Under the pieces are notes generated by a model. It was not told the origin of the DNA and ran no database searches. It worked only from the letters and a program-made list of their open reading frames with translations. A DNA stretch of 17,861 nt. It comes from Chloroflexota bacterium (GTDB lineage: Bacteria; Chloroflexota; Limnocylindria; Limnocylindrales; CSP1-4). The stretch lies in contig JAJYDP010000019.1 in NCBI GenBank assembly GCA_021777365.1, forward strand, positions 1 to 17,861, given 5' to 3'. Below are positions 1 through 7,704 of the stretch, piece after piece. Numbering within the stretch: position 1 is the first letter of the stretch; each line of letters opens with the position of its first letter. The position numbers were made by a program, and so were the translations under genes.

Positions 1-572
1 CGGCCCCGGAGATCCTGCAGCAGCACGTCGCGGGAGGCCGCCGCGGCTCCTGCGATCGCGAGTCCCAGCGCCACGATCTCCAGCTGGCCGGGCGTGCCGG
101 TGAGGGCCGCCGCGACCAGGCCGCAGGCATCGAGGAGGAGGACCGCGCCGATCGCGGTTCGCAGCATGTCGCGGCTGAAGGCGGCCAGCGGGACGGCCGC
201 GAAGGCCACGGCGACCCCGGCGGCGAGCGCAGTGGCCGGTCCACGGCCGGGACCCGCGATCGGCGCGACCACCGACCCGAGTGCGAACCCGAGCAGCACG
301 AAGGCGGCCTCGCCCCAGCCCCCGAGCGGGAGCGGCGGCAGGAGCGCCGGTCCTTCGCGTGCGGCGAGCAGCAGCAGGTACGAGGCAAGCAGCGCGGTCA
401 CCAGCCAGAAGGCCAGCGGCAGCACCGGCGGCAGGGGTGACAGCGCGAGGGGCGAGAGCACCAGGGCCGCCGCCATGCCGAGCACCGCGACCTGCGCCGT
501 TCGCGCCCTGAGCGACGCCGCCGCAGCGACCGCGGTCGCGAGGGCACCGATCCCGGCCAGCGCAGGTTCCAC
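1..572 (-). CDS. Multi-pass membrane protein, unidentified, 3' end off the window
   Basis: The minus strand stays open from a GTG at 572 to the left edge (about 190 codons, no stop seen). The product is almost entirely hydrophobic, rich in Ala, Leu, Val and Gly, with roughly five to six candidate membrane helices separated by short Arg/Asp/Pro-containing loops. It begins 15 nt after the lepB stop on the same strand with a weak GGGA ribosome site, so it is probably cotranscribed with lepB. The segment near residue 135-150 (SRDMLRTAIGAVLLLDA) is faintly reminiscent of small NuoK/HyfE-type antiporter-like subunits, but I would not name it on that. Third codon positions are overwhelmingly G or C, which supports real coding. 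The family is not recognised. Confidence 0.6.
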   Translation of the reverse strand, partial: MEPALAGIGALATAVAAAASLRARTAQVAVLGMAAALVLSPLALSPLPPVLPLAFWLVTALLASYLLLLAAREGPALLPPLPLGGWGEAAFVLLGFALGSVVAPIAGPGRGPATALAAGVAVAFAAVPLAAFSRDMLRTAIGAVLLLDACGLVAAALTGTPGQLEIVALGLAIAGAAAASRDVLLQDLRG

Positions 573-587
573 GGCCGGATCCCGGAT

Positions 588-1238
588 TCAGGCCGCGCGC
601 GCGAACGCCGCGGCGCGGTCGGCGGCCGGAGGAGCCGCGGCGCGGGCGCCCGAGGGGAGGGCCGAGGGCACGGACAGCGGGCTCAGGTCGGGATACGTCG
701 GCGTGGCCAGGATCTCGAAGGTGTTGAGTGGCCAGTACCGCAGCCAGGCCCGACCGATGACGTTCGCGATCGGCACCGGCCCGAACACCCGGGAATCGCT
801 GGAGTTCTCGCGGTGGTCGCCCATCACGAAGAGCGAGTTCGCCGGCACCACCCAGTGGTCCTGGCCCCCGAGGGGTTCCGTGGTCTGTCCCGGGAACACG
901 TACGGCTCGCTGATCTCCTGGCCGTTGATGAACACGTGGCCGTTGCGGAGGTCGAGGGTGTCGCCGGGCAGGCCGATCACGCGCTTGATGAACGGGGTCG
1001 AGCCGGGTGCTGCGCCGGGCGGCATGAAGACCACGATGTCGCCCCGCTTGTACGGGTCGAACCGAGGGGTGAGCTTGTCCACCAGCACGTACTGGTGCGG
1101 CAGCAGGGTGTTCTCCATGCTCATCTGCTCGACCTGGTACGGCTGGGCGATGAAGGTCTGGATGACCAGAAAGATGATGAGGGTAAGGACGAGTGTCTCG
1201 ACCGCCTCCAGGAGGCAGCCGCGCGCGCGCTGGGTCAC
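588..1238 (-). CDS. lepB: Signal peptidase I
   Basis: Type I signal peptidase (family S26), which cleaves signal peptides from exported proteins on the outer face of the cytoplasmic membrane. A single N-terminal membrane anchor (about residues 10-31) is followed by the catalytic serine in QMSMENTL (Ser40, box B), the general-base lysine in FIKRVIGLPGD (Lys85, box D) and box E, GDHRENSSDSRVFG. The product is about 216 aa from this start, a normal length for short Gram-positive-type enzymes. An Ala-rich tail follows the catalytic core. The frame is open back to an ATG at 1334, but that lies upstream of a good minus-strand -10 box (TATACT, 1275-1270) and would overlap the divergent gene. The GTG at 1238 is therefore the preferred start, although it lacks a strong Shine-Dalgarno sequence. 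Confidence 0.93.
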   Translation of the reverse strand: MTQRARGCLLEAVETLVLTLIIFLVIQTFIAQPYQVEQMSMENTLLPHQYVLVDKLTPRFDPYKRGDIVVFMPPGAAPGSTPFIKRVIGLPGDTLDLRNGHVFINGQEISEPYVFPGQTTEPLGGQDHWVVPANSLFVMGDHRENSSDSRVFGPVPIANVIGRAWLRYWPLNTFEILATPTYPDLSPLSVPSALPSGARAAAPPAADRAAAFARAA

Positions 1239-1269
1239 GCGGGACGAACGTCTCGGATCACAAGGCGGG

Positions 1270-1275
1270 AGTATA
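1270..1275 (-). promoter_or_regulatory. -10 box for lepB
   Basis: TATACT on the minus strand, 31 nt before the proposed GTG start of lepB, matches the sigma70-type -10 consensus at five of six positions. No convincing -35 hexamer is visible 16-18 nt upstream. It sits in the short divergent region shared with the Ig-like/propeller gene. Confidence 0.5.
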
Positions 1276-1313
1276 GGGCCAAGTGACGCACGGGGCGGGG
1301 AGCCGCTCCGTGG

Positions 1314-1319
1314 TAAGGT
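1314..1319 (+). promoter_or_regulatory. -10 box placed for leaderless transcription
   Basis: TAAGGT ends 8 nt before the GTG at 1328. This is the spacing expected when transcription begins at or next to the start codon, giving a leaderless mRNA. There is no properly spaced Shine-Dalgarno sequence before 1328. The prediction rests on motif and spacing only. Confidence 0.4.
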
Positions 1320-1327
1320 CAGAGCTC

Positions 1328-3331
1328 GTGTCACGCCACACCGTCGAGCTCGCCGGGCGCCTCATCGCCATCGCCGTGCTCGTGCTGATCCTGGCGAACG
1401 CCACCCTGGTGGACCGTGTCCCGCCTGCCGTCCAGGGCGTCACGCTCGGCCGGACCACCGGCGACGCCCACGTCGGCCTGACCCACACGACCGTCGACGT
1501 GCAGTTCACCAAGGCCGTCGACCAGGGTTCGGCCGAGCTCCATTTCCGGCTCGTCCCGGAGGTCCAGGGCACATTCTCGTGGGACGGCGCCCGGACCATG
1601 ATCTTCACGCCCGCCCAGAAGCTCCCGGTCGCGACGCAGTTCGTGGTGACGATCTCGCCCGGGTTCCGCGACGTGAACGGCAACGTCGCCGACCAGGGCG
1701 CCACCACGTTCACGTTCCGCACCATCGGGCTCCCGACGCTCACGTCGAGCATCCCCGCCGCCGGCGCGACCGACGTCGCGGTCAGCTCGACGATCACGCT
1801 GACGTTCGACCGGCTGATGGACGTCGGCGCGACACAGGCCGCGATCGGCATCCTGCCCTCGACGCGCTTCCGCGCCACCTGGAGCGGCCTGACGGTGACG
1901 CTGTCGCCGCTCGACCCGCTCTCCTTCGGCACGCACTACATCGTCACGGTGTCCGACCTCGCCGCCGACACCGACGGCAATTCTCCGGCCGGCCCCATCG
2001 CGGTCGACTTCACCACGGTCAGTGCCGGGCTCGGGCTGATGAGGGTCATCCCCGCCGACGGCTCGGCCGGGGCACCCGTGAACGGCCCCATCGCGATGCT
2101 GTTCGACGGGCCGGTCGATCCGGGGAGCGTCAGCGGGCTGGTCCAGGTCACGCCGCCCGCCCCCGGGGAACTCCGGGTGGAGACGGTGCCGGACGACGTG
2201 CCTGGCGCCACGCCGCCCGCGAGCGTCCTGGTGTACCAGCCAGCGGCGCCACTGGCCCCGCACACCACCTACACCGTTGAGTTGCTGGGTGGCGTCAAGC
2301 GCGCCGACGCTCCGGACATGGTTGCGGCGGGACGGACCTGGTCGTTCACCACGGGCGCTCCCACCGACTCGCTCCAGAACCAGGTGCTGTTCCTCTCCGC
2401 CCGCACCGGGGTCCGCAACCTCTGGGCGATGAACCCGGACGGCAGCAACCCCAGGCAGCTGACGGACGAGCTCGCGCCCGTGACGGCCTACGACGTCACC
2501 GCCGACGGGAAGCGGGTCGTCTACGCCTCGGGCGGCCTGGTCGAGACGTTCAGGCTCGGCGATTCGAGTCCCACCGTCCTCACCCCGACAGACGCGTTCG
2601 ACTACGCCCCCCGCCTTCTGCCCGATGGCAGCGCGGTCATCGTCGGGCGACGCGGGAGGCTCGCCGGCGATGACCAGGGCATCTGGCTCCTCCCGATCGA
2701 CTCGAACCAGCAGGCGCGCCAGCTCCTGGTAGGCGGCGCGCCGCCTACCGGCTCGGTCAACGCCGCCGCCGACACCGCGGACGCCGTGCAGCCGGGGCCG
2801 TGGTCGACGCTCACGGCCGTCTCGACGGACGGCGCCACCGCACTGGCGGTGGACTCGAGCGGTCGGATCGTGCGCATCGACCTGGCCACCGGAGCGGCGA
2901 CCCCGACGGGGCTGCGCGACCCTGCGGGACCCATGCAGTGGTCCGACCGCGAACACGGGTTCGTGGTGGACGCGCTGGGCACGGGCCAGGGGAACGCCTC
3001 CGCGTGGGTGCTGCGCGACGGGGCGGCACCCCTGGCCCGGGGAGGGCCGTGGCTCAGCGTCTCGTCGCAGGGGGACATGGCATGGCTCTCGGGCGGCGGC
3101 CTGCAGCACGTGACGTTCCAGCCGGCGGGCGGCGGTGCCCCGCTGGCGCTGAGCGCCGCGACCGACCTGTCCGACCGGGAGCCCTCTTTCTCGCCGGCGG
3201 GCGACCTGGTCGTGTTCGTGCGGGTCCCGGCGGCGGGTGGCCCGAGCGCGGGTATCTGGGAGGTGCGCACGGACGGGCGGGAGCTGCGTCAGCTGTCGCC
3301 GGACGGGACGCAGCCGCGCTGGCTGCCATAG
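1328..3331 (+). CDS. Membrane-anchored protein with Ig-like (Big_5) repeats and TolB-like propeller
   Basis: The product is about 667 aa. An N-terminal hydrophobic segment (about residues 8-27) looks like an uncleaved signal anchor, placing the rest outside the membrane. Three bacterial Ig-like units of the SbsA/Big_5 type follow (about 30-130, 132-228 and 232-345). They show the usual features: xxPxxGAxxVxVxxxIxLxFDxxMD, W/F-rich middle strands, and endings such as FTFRTI, VDFTTV and WSFTTG. The C-terminal half (about 350-667) has TolB/WD40-like blades: LWAMNPDGSNPRQLTD, YDVTADGKRVVYASGG and the final IWEVRTDGRELRQLSPDG. The protein is probably a surface binding or scaffold protein, with no enzyme motif. 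The frame is open from 1283, but the GTG at 1328 fits the TAAGGT box and puts the anchor at the extreme N terminus. Confidence 0.75.
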   Translation: MSRHTVELAGRLIAIAVLVLILANATLVDRVPPAVQGVTLGRTTGDAHVGLTHTTVDVQFTKAVDQGSAELHFRLVPEVQGTFSWDGARTMIFTPAQKLPVATQFVVTISPGFRDVNGNVADQGATTFTFRTIGLPTLTSSIPAAGATDVAVSSTITLTFDRLMDVGATQAAIGILPSTRFRATWSGLTVTLSPLDPLSFGTHYIVTVSDLAADTDGNSPAGPIAVDFTTVSAGLGLMRVIPADGSAGAPVNGPIAMLFDGPVDPGSVSGLVQVTPPAPGELRVETVPDDVPGATPPASVLVYQPAAPLAPHTTYTVELLGGVKRADAPDMVAAGRTWSFTTGAPTDSLQNQVLFLSARTGVRNLWAMNPDGSNPRQLTDELAPVTAYDVTADGKRVVYASGGLVETFRLGDSSPTVLTPTDAFDYAPRLLPDGSAVIVGRRGRLAGDDQGIWLLPIDSNQQARQLLVGGAPPTGSVNAAADTADAVQPGPWSTLTAVSTDGATALAVDSSGRIVRIDLATGAATPTGLRDPAGPMQWSDREHGFVVDALGTGQGNASAWVLRDGAAPLARGGPWLSVSSQGDMAWLSGGGLQHVTFQPAGGGAPLALSAATDLSDREPSFSPAGDLVVFVRVPAAGGPSAGIWEVRTDGRELRQLSPDGTQPRWLP

Positions 3332-3365
3332 GCCGGCCGCCGGGGGCCTTCCGGGCGGAACCGCA

Positions 3366-3374
3366 TGCTACACT
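3366..3374 (+). promoter_or_regulatory. Extended -10 promoter for hppA
   Basis: TGCTACACT is an extended -10 (TGN followed by TACACT), 75 nt before the hppA GTG. The -35 region is weak, as is common with extended -10 promoters. It lies just after the stop of the propeller gene, giving hppA its own transcript. Confidence 0.5.
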
Positions 3375-3397
3375 CCGGCCGGCCGAAAGCCGCGTGC

Positions 3398-3420
3398 CAT
3401 CCCCGCTCGCAGCGGGGATG
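3398..3420 (+). promoter_or_regulatory. Perfect leader hairpin upstream of hppA
   Basis: CATCCCCGCT and AGCGGGGATG form a perfect 10-bp stem with a 3-nt CGC loop inside the predicted hppA 5' leader. A T-rich tract (TTTCCTT) follows directly, and the Shine-Dalgarno GGGAGG lies at 3434-3439. A GC-rich stem plus T-tract resembles an intrinsic terminator, so it may act as an attenuator. It could instead be a 5' mRNA-stabilising stem. Confidence 0.6.
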
Positions 3421-3449
3421 TTTCCTTGCCTACGGGAGGCGTGTCCGAC

Positions 3450-5675
3450 GTGAGCGGTCTAGCGGGTGCGATGCCCTGGCTCATCCCGATCGCCGTCCTG
3501 GCGACGGTCCTTTTCGCCTTGTACCTGGCGCGCGACGTGCTGTCGCACGATACGGGGACGCAGGCGATGCAGGACGTCGCCGGCACGATCTACGAGGGCG
3601 CGGTGGCGTTCATCCGGCGCCAGTACACCACCATCGCCCTGCTGGCCCTGGTGGTGGCCGTGATCATCGCCGTGGTGATCGGGCTGGTCGAGACGAAGCA
3701 GGTCTCGGACACCGACGTCTACGGCATGGACCTCGGCATCCGCACCGGCGTCGCCTTCCTGGTCGGGGCGGCGTGCTCCATGGCCTCGGGCATCATCGGC
3801 ATGTACGTCAGCGTCAAGTCCAACGTGCGCACCGCGGCGGCCGCCCGCCGGAGCCTGGTCGAGGCGGTGAAGGTGGCCATGCGTGGAGGCGCCGTCTCTG
3901 GCTTCCTGGTGGTGGCCCTGTCGCTGGCCGGCGTGTGGGCGATGTTCGTCGCCTACGGCGGCTTCCAGCACCCGGACCAGGCGCCCTTCCTGATCGTGGG
4001 TTACGGCTTCGGCGCGTCGTTCGTGGCGCTCTTCGCGCAGCTCGGCGGCGGGATCTACACCAAGGCGGCGGACGTGGGCTCCGACCTGGTGGGCAAGGTG
4101 GAAGCCGGAATCCCCGAGGACGATCCGCGCAACGCCGGCGTGATCGCCGACCTGGTGGGCGACAACGTGGGTGACTGCGCGGGCCGCGGTGCCGACCTCT
4201 TCGAGTCGACCGCGGTCGAGAACATCGGCGCCATGATCCTCTCGGTGGGCATCTACAACGTCGCGGTCAGCGCGGGCTGGCCCAGCCCGGAATCGTGGAT
4301 CTTCTTCCCCCTCGTGGTGCGCGCCTTCGGGCTCCTGGCCACCATCGTCTCGCTGTACACGCTGGGCGGCCGCGAGGACGAGGACCCCATGAACATCCTC
4401 AACCGCGGCTACTGGCTCACCACCGGCCTGAGCGCGGTGGGGATGCTGATCGTCACGAACGTGATGATGCAGACCGGCCAGCAGACTGGTGCGTCCGGGA
4501 TCCCCACCTGGCTCTGGTTCTTCGGCGCCGGCCTGGTCGGCCTGGCCACCAGCATCGCCTTCGTCTACATCACGCAGTACTACACGGCCGGCTCGTTCCG
4601 CCCCGTGAAGGAGATCGCCGAGGCGTCCAGGACCGGTCCGGCAACCAACATCATCGCTGGCACGGCGGTCGGCTACGAGACCACGTTCGCCACCGCCATC
4701 GTCATCGGGATCGCGCTGCTGCTCAGCCACTGGCTGGGCTCGCAGGCCAACCTGCTGAACGCCCAGGGGCAGAACATCGGCGGCATCTTCGGGACCGCGG
4801 TCGCGACCATGGGCATGCTCATGACGTGCGCGTACGTGCTCGCCATGGACACTTTCGGGCCCATCACCGACAACGCGGGCGGCATCGCCGAGTTCTCGCG
4901 CAGCGAGGCCGGTGCCCGCGAGATCACCGACCGCCTCGATGCCGTCGGCAACACCACCAAGGCGCTGACCAAGGGCTACGCGATCGCGTCCGCCTCGCTG
5001 GCCGCCTTCCTGCTCTTCAGCGCGTACATCGACAAGATCAACCTCATCCTGTCGCGGCAGATCGCGGCGGGCAAGCAGGGCGTCCAGCTCATGACCGCCG
5101 TGGACCTCTCGAACATCGGCGTGTTCGTGGCAGCCCTGATCGCTGCGATGCTGGTCTACTTCTTCAGCTCATTGGCCATCCGGGCGGTGGGCACCACCGC
5201 CCAGTCGATCATCGTCGAGGTGCGCCGCCAGTTCCGCGAGATGCCGGGCATCATGGACTACACCCAGCGCCCGGACTATGCGCGCGTGGTGGACATCACG
5301 ACGCGGGCCGCCCTCCGCGAGATGGTGGCGCCGGGCGCCGTGGCGGTCGCGACGCCCATCGTCGTGGGCCTCGTCCTCGGCTACCAGGCCGCGGCCGGCC
5401 TGCTGATGGTGGGCACCATCGCCGGTGTGCTGCTCGCCTCGGTCCTCAACAACGGCGGCGGCGCGTGGGACAACGCCAAGAAGTACATCGAGTCCGGGCA
5501 CCTGCTCGACGCGGACGGCAACGTGCTCGGCAAGAAGACCGCCGCGCACGCGGCCGCGGTCGTCGGCGACACCGTCGGCGACCCATTCAAGGACACTGCG
5601 GGGCCCTCGCTTCACGTGCTCGTCAAGCTGCTCGCGACGCTCACCCTGGTCTTCGCGCCGCTCTTCATCCGCTAG
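3450..5675 (+). CDS. hppA: Membrane-bound proton-translocating pyrophosphatase
   Basis: An integral membrane pyrophosphatase that couples PPi hydrolysis to ion pumping. The product is about 741 aa with some 16 predicted helices, a normal length. The PPi/Mg-binding region DVGSDLVGKVEAGIPEDD (from Asp208) and VGDNVGDCAGRGADLFES are intact, as is the C-terminal GDTVGDPFKDTAGPSLH. The subtype-diagnostic GNTTKALTKG (500-509) has Lys504 and Thr507, which marks K+-independent and most likely H+-pumping enzymes. Enzymes of the K+-dependent class have Ala at the Lys504 position. The GTG at 3450 has GGGAGG 10 nt upstream; an in-frame ATG at 3471 is a possible alternative. The gene has its own promoter and hairpin leader, and uppP follows after 66 nt. 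The PPi released by the nearby tRNA synthetases and other anabolic reactions is its substrate. Confidence 0.97.
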   Translation: MSGLAGAMPWLIPIAVLATVLFALYLARDVLSHDTGTQAMQDVAGTIYEGAVAFIRRQYTTIALLALVVAVIIAVVIGLVETKQVSDTDVYGMDLGIRTGVAFLVGAACSMASGIIGMYVSVKSNVRTAAAARRSLVEAVKVAMRGGAVSGFLVVALSLAGVWAMFVAYGGFQHPDQAPFLIVGYGFGASFVALFAQLGGGIYTKAADVGSDLVGKVEAGIPEDDPRNAGVIADLVGDNVGDCAGRGADLFESTAVENIGAMILSVGIYNVAVSAGWPSPESWIFFPLVVRAFGLLATIVSLYTLGGREDEDPMNILNRGYWLTTGLSAVGMLIVTNVMMQTGQQTGASGIPTWLWFFGAGLVGLATSIAFVYITQYYTAGSFRPVKEIAEASRTGPATNIIAGTAVGYETTFATAIVIGIALLLSHWLGSQANLLNAQGQNIGGIFGTAVATMGMLMTCAYVLAMDTFGPITDNAGGIAEFSRSEAGAREITDRLDAVGNTTKALTKGYAIASASLAAFLLFSAYIDKINLILSRQIAAGKQGVQLMTAVDLSNIGVFVAALIAAMLVYFFSSLAIRAVGTTAQSIIVEVRRQFREMPGIMDYTQRPDYARVVDITTRAALREMVAPGAVAVATPIVVGLVLGYQAAAGLLMVGTIAGVLLASVLNNGGGAWDNAKKYIESGHLLDADGNVLGKKTAAHAAAVVGDTVGDPFKDTAGPSLHVLVKLLATLTLVFAPLFIR

Positions 5676-5741
5676 CCGCCGTCCGGAGGCGGTCGCGGTC
5701 ATCCGCGGCCGCCCCTGCGGCCGGCCCGCCCGGGGAACCTC

Positions 5742-6569
5742 ATGCCGCTCGTGCTCCAGGCGCTCGTGATCGGGATCCTGCAGGGCCTGACCGAATTCCT
5801 GCCGATCTCGTCCTCGGCCCACCTGATCGTGGTGCCGGAGTTTCTCGGCTGGAAGGACCCCTTTCTCAACAGCGCCGGCTTCGACGTCATGCTGCACGCG
5901 GGCACGCTGGCCGCGCTGCTGATCTACTTCTGGCGCGACCTCGTGCGCCTGCTGACGGCCTGGCTGGGGTCGATCCGCGAGCGGCGGATCGGTGCCGACC
6001 CCGACCGGCGGCTGGCCTGGCTCATCCTCGTGACCATGATCCCGGGGGCCGTCCTCGGCGTCGCGCTGGAGAGCTTCTTCGACACGTTCTTCCGCGAGCA
6101 CATCATCCTGGTCGCGGTGTTCCTGGCCCTGGGCGCGGGGATCCTGTGGCTCGCGGAGCGGCTGGCGTTCCTGCAGCGCGGACTCGACAACGTGAACATC
6201 CGGGACGCGATCGTGATCGGGGTCGCCCAGGCGTTTGCCCTGTTCCCCGGGTTCAGCCGGTCGGGGATGACCATCGCGGCCGGTCTCTACACGGGGCTCA
6301 CGCGCGAGGCGGCCGCGCGCTTCTCGTTCCTGATGGGCACGCCGATCATCGCCGGCGCGGCGGCGTGGAAGGCCCGCGAGCTGCTGCACGCCGGCCTCCC
6401 GTCGGCCGACCTCCTCGCGCTCGGCGTGGGAATGCTGGGGGCTGCCGTGGCCGGAGTGCTGGCGATCGCGTTCCTGCTGGACTACCTGCGGCGGAAGACC
6501 ACCGGCCCCTTCATCGCCGAGCGGCTCGTCATGGCCGCCCTGGTGGTGGTCTTCGTGCTGGCGCGCTGA
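5742..6569 (+). CDS. uppP: Undecaprenyl-diphosphate phosphatase (BacA type)
   Basis: A membrane phosphatase that converts undecaprenyl diphosphate to the monophosphate, recycling the lipid carrier for peptidoglycan and other envelope polymers; overexpression is known to give bacitracin resistance. The product is 275 aa, the usual size. The first signature GLTEFLPISSSAH spans residues 15-27 and the second, ALFPGFSRSG, falls around 166-175; these form the active-site halves of the inverted-repeat fold. The remainder is strongly hydrophobic with about seven to eight helices. The ATG at 5742 has GGGGA 6 nt upstream. The 66-nt spacer after hppA holds GC-rich stems but no U-tract, so readthrough from hppA is plausible. 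Confidence 0.97.
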   Translation: MPLVLQALVIGILQGLTEFLPISSSAHLIVVPEFLGWKDPFLNSAGFDVMLHAGTLAALLIYFWRDLVRLLTAWLGSIRERRIGADPDRRLAWLILVTMIPGAVLGVALESFFDTFFREHIILVAVFLALGAGILWLAERLAFLQRGLDNVNIRDAIVIGVAQAFALFPGFSRSGMTIAAGLYTGLTREAAARFSFLMGTPIIAGAAAWKARELLHAGLPSADLLALGVGMLGAAVAGVLAIAFLLDYLRRKTTGPFIAERLVMAALVVVFVLAR

Positions 6570-6596
6570 CAGCGCCACGGTGAGGGCAGCCCCGGC

Positions 6597-7100
6597 ATGG
6601 AGGTGATGAAGCAGCTCCGCCACGGCGCGATCCGCGACCTGCTCGCCCAGCGGAACGTGCGGACGCAGCAGGAGCTCGCAGCCGCGCTCCGCGAGCGCGG
6701 CTTCCGGGCGACCCAGGCCACGATCAGCCGCGACGTGGCCGAGCTCGGGCTCGTCAAGGTGCACCGTGGCGGGTCGTACGTGTACGCGCTGCCGCCCCGC
6801 CTCGCCGAGACGGAGCCGAGCGCCGAGGACCGGCTGGCGGGGTTGCTCCGGAACCTGCCCGTCGACGTGCGAGAGGCGGGCCTCCTGCTGGTGGTCAGGA
6901 CGCTCTCGGGCAGCGCGCATGCGATCGCGTCGGCGCTCGACCGGGCCCACTGGCCCGAGGTCGTCGGTTCGATCGCCGGCGACGACACCCTCTTCATCGC
7001 CTTCTCGGATCGGGGCTCCCTCCGCCGCGGTCGCAAGCGCCTGGTACGGCTGCTCGACCAGCCCGGCCGCACGCCGGACCCGCCGTCACATCCGCTTTGA
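6597..7100 (+). CDS. argR: Arginine repressor ArgR
   Basis: A hexameric arginine-responsive transcription regulator. The product is 167 aa. The N-terminal winged helix (about 6-65) carries the recognition-helix signature ATQATISRDVAELGLVKV, with the Ser44-Arg45 pair that contacts DNA in the family. The C-terminal oligomerisation and arginine-binding domain (about 75-153) ends its core with GSIAGDDTLFIAF; the GDDT (128-131) supplies the ligand-contacting aspartates. The gene starts 27 nt after uppP and is probably cotranscribed with it. No arginine biosynthesis or catabolism gene is in the window, so its targets lie elsewhere. The Pro-rich C-terminal tail is atypical but short. Its stop codon overlaps the -35 box of the greA promoter. 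Confidence 0.95.
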   Translation: MEVMKQLRHGAIRDLLAQRNVRTQQELAAALRERGFRATQATISRDVAELGLVKVHRGGSYVYALPPRLAETEPSAEDRLAGLLRNLPVDVREAGLLLVVRTLSGSAHAIASALDRAHWPEVVGSIAGDDTLFIAFSDRGSLRRGRKRLVRLLDQPGRTPDPPSHPL

Positions 7101-7126
7101 CACCAGCGGCGGGAGCGCCCTAGAAT
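7097..7126 (+). promoter_or_regulatory. Near-consensus sigma70-type promoter for greA-lysS-serS
   Basis: The consensus -35 TTGACA (7097-7102) and TAGAAT (7121-7126) are separated by 18 nt. The start site should fall near 7133, giving a leader of about 80 nt before the greA GTG. The -35 overlaps the argR stop codon. This is the strongest promoter match in the window. Confidence 0.8.
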
Positions 7127-7137
7127 CCTCCGCTGGT
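7102..7137. repeat. Perfect 8-bp inverted repeat around the greA -10
   Basis: ACCAGCGG (7102-7109) and its exact complement CCGCTGGT (7130-7137) are separated by 20 nt that contain the TAGAAT box. The left arm begins at the last base of the -35 and the right arm covers the expected transcription start. The placement suits an operator for a dimeric repressor. A weak argR-end hairpin is the alternative, although there is no U-tract. Confidence 0.45.
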
Positions 7138-7212
7138 CGAACTCCTGACGCGCCCGCTCGCGCGCGCCGGGGGTTCTTTCTCTTGCAGCCTGTCATCCCA
7201 CGGGAGCGGTTC

Positions 7213-7677
7213 GTGAACAACAAGCCCGGTTACCTCACCCGCGATGGGCTCGAGAAGCTGCGAGCCGAGCTCGACCAGCTGGTCAACGTCCGTCGCGCGG
7301 AGGTCGCGGCCCGCATCCACGACGCCAAGGAGCACGGGGACCTCGCAGAGAACGCCGAGTACGAAGACGCCAAGAACGAGCAGGCCTTCGTCGAGGGCCG
7401 GATCCAGACGCTGGAGTCGCTCATCCGGAACGCCGTCCTGATCGACGAGCACCACACGTCCGACCACGTCCAGATCGGCTCGACCGTGGTCGTCGAGTCC
7501 CTGGACGGCAAGGAGACGTTCCACATCGTCGGCTCCGCCGAGGCCGACCCCGGGTCGGGCCGGATCTCCAACGAGTCGCCGGTGGGGCGGGCACTGCTCG
7601 GGCACCGGAAAGGCGACAAGGTCGTGGTCCACGTCCCGAGCGGGGACTTCACCTACGCGATCGTGAGCATCGGCTGA
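7213..7677 (+). CDS. greA: Transcription elongation factor GreA
   Basis: It binds the RNA polymerase secondary channel and stimulates cleavage of backtracked RNA. The product is 154 aa, close to the usual 158. The N-terminal coiled-coil finger holds the tip motif HGDLAENAEYEDAKNEQ, with the acidic pair Asp43 and Glu46 (equivalent to E. coli Asp41 and Glu44). The C-terminal FKBP-like domain contains ISNESPVGRALLGHRKGD. The frame is open far upstream into argR, but the GTG at 7213 has GGGAG 6 nt before it and matches the family N terminus. It is the first gene behind the strong promoter at 7097-7126, with lysS following after 27 nt. Confidence 0.97.
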   Translation: MNNKPGYLTRDGLEKLRAELDQLVNVRRAEVAARIHDAKEHGDLAENAEYEDAKNEQAFVEGRIQTLESLIRNAVLIDEHHTSDHVQIGSTVVVESLDGKETFHIVGSAEADPGSGRISNESPVGRALLGHRKGDKVVVHVPSGDFTYAIVSIG

Positions 7678-7704
7678 CGCCGCGACCGACCGCCGGAGGG
7701 AACG

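Noticed and set aside
1050..1075. GGGTCGAACC, tRNA T-loop-like
   Set aside because: It lies within lepB coding sequence on the opposite strand, with no acceptor stem or anticodon arm around it. No other tRNA-like cloverleaf was found in the window.
94..2280. A 728-codon plus-strand open frame
   Set aside because: It runs antisense through lepB and the membrane gene, then out of frame through the Ig-like/propeller gene. Its translation is Arg/Ala/Pro low-complexity with no domain, typical of a shadow frame in GC-rich DNA.
1331..3109. A 592-codon minus-strand open frame
   Set aside because: It is a shadow of the Ig-like/propeller gene, composed mostly of Arg, Gly, Val and His without domain structure.
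3459..4730. A 423-codon minus-strand open frame
   Set aside because: It is antisense to hppA. The His/Asp/Gly-rich product is a reverse-complement artefact of a membrane protein gene.
5676..5741. GC stems between hppA and uppP as a terminator
   Set aside because: The stems are short and there is no U-tract. The 66-nt spacing is compatible with one transcript.
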